Assembly (NCBI GenBank): GCA_023415635.1
Contig: JAEZJV010000068.1
Location: 62,001 to 126,000, forward strand
Source: Bacillota bacterium
GTDB taxonomy: Bacteria > Bacillota > Clostridia > Lachnospirales > Lachnospiraceae
Direction: 5' to 3'
DNA: 64,000 bases
The notes under the pieces are model-generated. The model saw only the letters and a list, made by a program, of their open reading frames with translations, searched no databases and had not been told where the DNA came from. Position numbers and translations under genes: made by a program. Shown here in pieces: positions 63,409 to 64,000 of the stretch (its first letter is position 1; each line of letters starts with the position of its first letter).

Positions 63409-64000
63409 TCAATAGGCGCTTAGGTTCAGGAGAATTCTTCCCTCACCCTCCGGGATAATCATCGTATCCCTGCCTTCTACTACTAAGCTGCCGTTACTTA
63501 CCTCGGCTATTCCTGTCAGATTCACCATTCTGATTCGGTAGGGATGTGTTGCCTGAGTTTCAATGGTAATTATATTGCCTCTCTTAATAAGCTTCGTCCA
63601 AAGTGCCGCTTCCCCATATCTGTTATATACCTTTGCTGTTGTGTCAACTCCCTCCAGAAGCTCATAGACCTTCAGAGTCACCCCATCTTCATAATCATAA
63701 ACAGCATCGGTGTCTATTGCACCGACTGGGAGGACACTGTTTTCTCTGACATAAAGCGGCAGGCTGAGATAATTGTGCTTCTCCTGATACCAACGGCCGC
63801 CGGATCTTACCTCCCCGGTGAGATAATTGGTCCAGCGTCCCTCCGGCAGATAATAACAAGCCATCCCATCGGACCGGAAAATCGGAGCCACCAGAAGCTT
63901 TTCTCCCAGCATATATTGTTTATCCAGATACCCACAGGTGGGGTCCTGGTCAAATTCCAAAATCATGCTTCTGATTGACGGAATTCCGGTTTTTTTAGTT
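63409..64000 (-). CDS. C-terminal part of a GH31 alpha-glycosidase (cut by window edge)
   Basis: At least 197 codons, open to the right edge. IPSIRSMILEFDQDPTCGYLDKQYMLGEKLLVAPIF is the end of the GH31 barrel (seen here in pieces at 63870-63985), followed by the C-terminal beta domains with YYLPEGRWTNYLTGEV and SLPLYVRENSVLPVG. Alpha-glucosidase or alpha-xylosidase; the catalytic Asp residues are outside the window. Fits the sugar genes further left. Confidence 0.9.
   Translation of the reverse strand, partial: TKKTGIPSIRSMILEFDQDPTCGYLDKQYMLGEKLLVAPIFRSDGMACYYLPEGRWTNYLTGEVRSGGRWYQEKHNYLSLPLYVRENSVLPVGAIDTDAVYDYEDGVTLKVYELLEGVDTTAKVYNRYGEAALWTKLIKRGNIITIETQATHPYRIRMVNLTGIAEVSNGSLVVEGRDTMIIPEGEGRILLNLSAY

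Overview
The window looks like a chromosomal segment of a low-to-moderate GC anaerobic Firmicute, most likely a plant-polysaccharide-degrading member of the Lachnospiraceae (Clostridium cluster XIVa). The reasons are a single-chain pyruvate:ferredoxin oxidoreductase, V-type instead of F-type ATPases, strong AGGAGG ribosome binding sites, a T-box-controlled trp operon, small clostridial DUF families and cytoplasmic glycoside hydrolases beside an LplB/LplC-type sugar transporter. No rRNA, tRNA, insertion sequence, phage gene or CRISPR array was seen.

Layout. 1-5.1 kb: a truncated unknown gene, a DUF6514-like protein, PFOR and a DUF3787-like small protein. 5.1-14.1 kb (all minus): an APC amino acid permease, the oxidative pentose phosphate operon gnd-zwf with a cyclase-family hydrolase, a nitronate monooxygenase-like flavoprotein, an FNR-like regulator with a HAD phosphatase, and an orphan membrane domain of a polyprenyl glycosylphosphotransferase, preceded by a 22-23 bp tandem repeat. 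14.5-23.3 kb (minus): a complete V-ATPase operon G-I-K-E-C-F-A-B-D. 23.4-25.0 kb: a candidate structured RNA and a LacI-family regulator. 25.1-33.9 kb (plus): a second complete V-ATPase operon in a different order, G-C-I-K-F-E-A-B-D. 34-41 kb: a VOC-family fragment, a YbdG-type mechanosensitive channel, a Ca2+ P-type ATPase, a TetR regulator and two tandem FluC/CrcB half-channels. 41-54 kb (minus): a large secreted WG-repeat protein, then a carbohydrate locus (GH43, carboxylesterase, lipoprotein binding protein, two permeases, GH95 fucosidase). 54.1-62.2 kb (minus): T-box, trpEGDCFBA and an extra divergent trpD. 62.3-64 kb: purE, a rhodanese and the 3' end of a GH31 glycosidase.

How they work together. 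The two V-ATPases are not a recent duplication: gene order, subunit lengths and the ion-binding subunits differ. K of the minus operon keeps the Thr/Gln/Gln/Glu/Tyr set that coordinates Na+ in Enterococcus hirae NtpK. K of the plus operon is a one-hairpin type without those polar ligands. I infer one Na+ pump and one probable H+ pump, with a LacI-type regulator and a pair of near-identical operator-like sites at the plus operon. The trp operon is controlled by a Trp-specific T-box and ends with a TrpD paralogue that lacks key PRPP and anthranilate residues. The best candidates for new biology are the paired V-ATPases, the TrpD paralogue, the putative RNA at 23.5-23.7 kb and the FNR-like protein with a matching palindrome 1.5 kb away.
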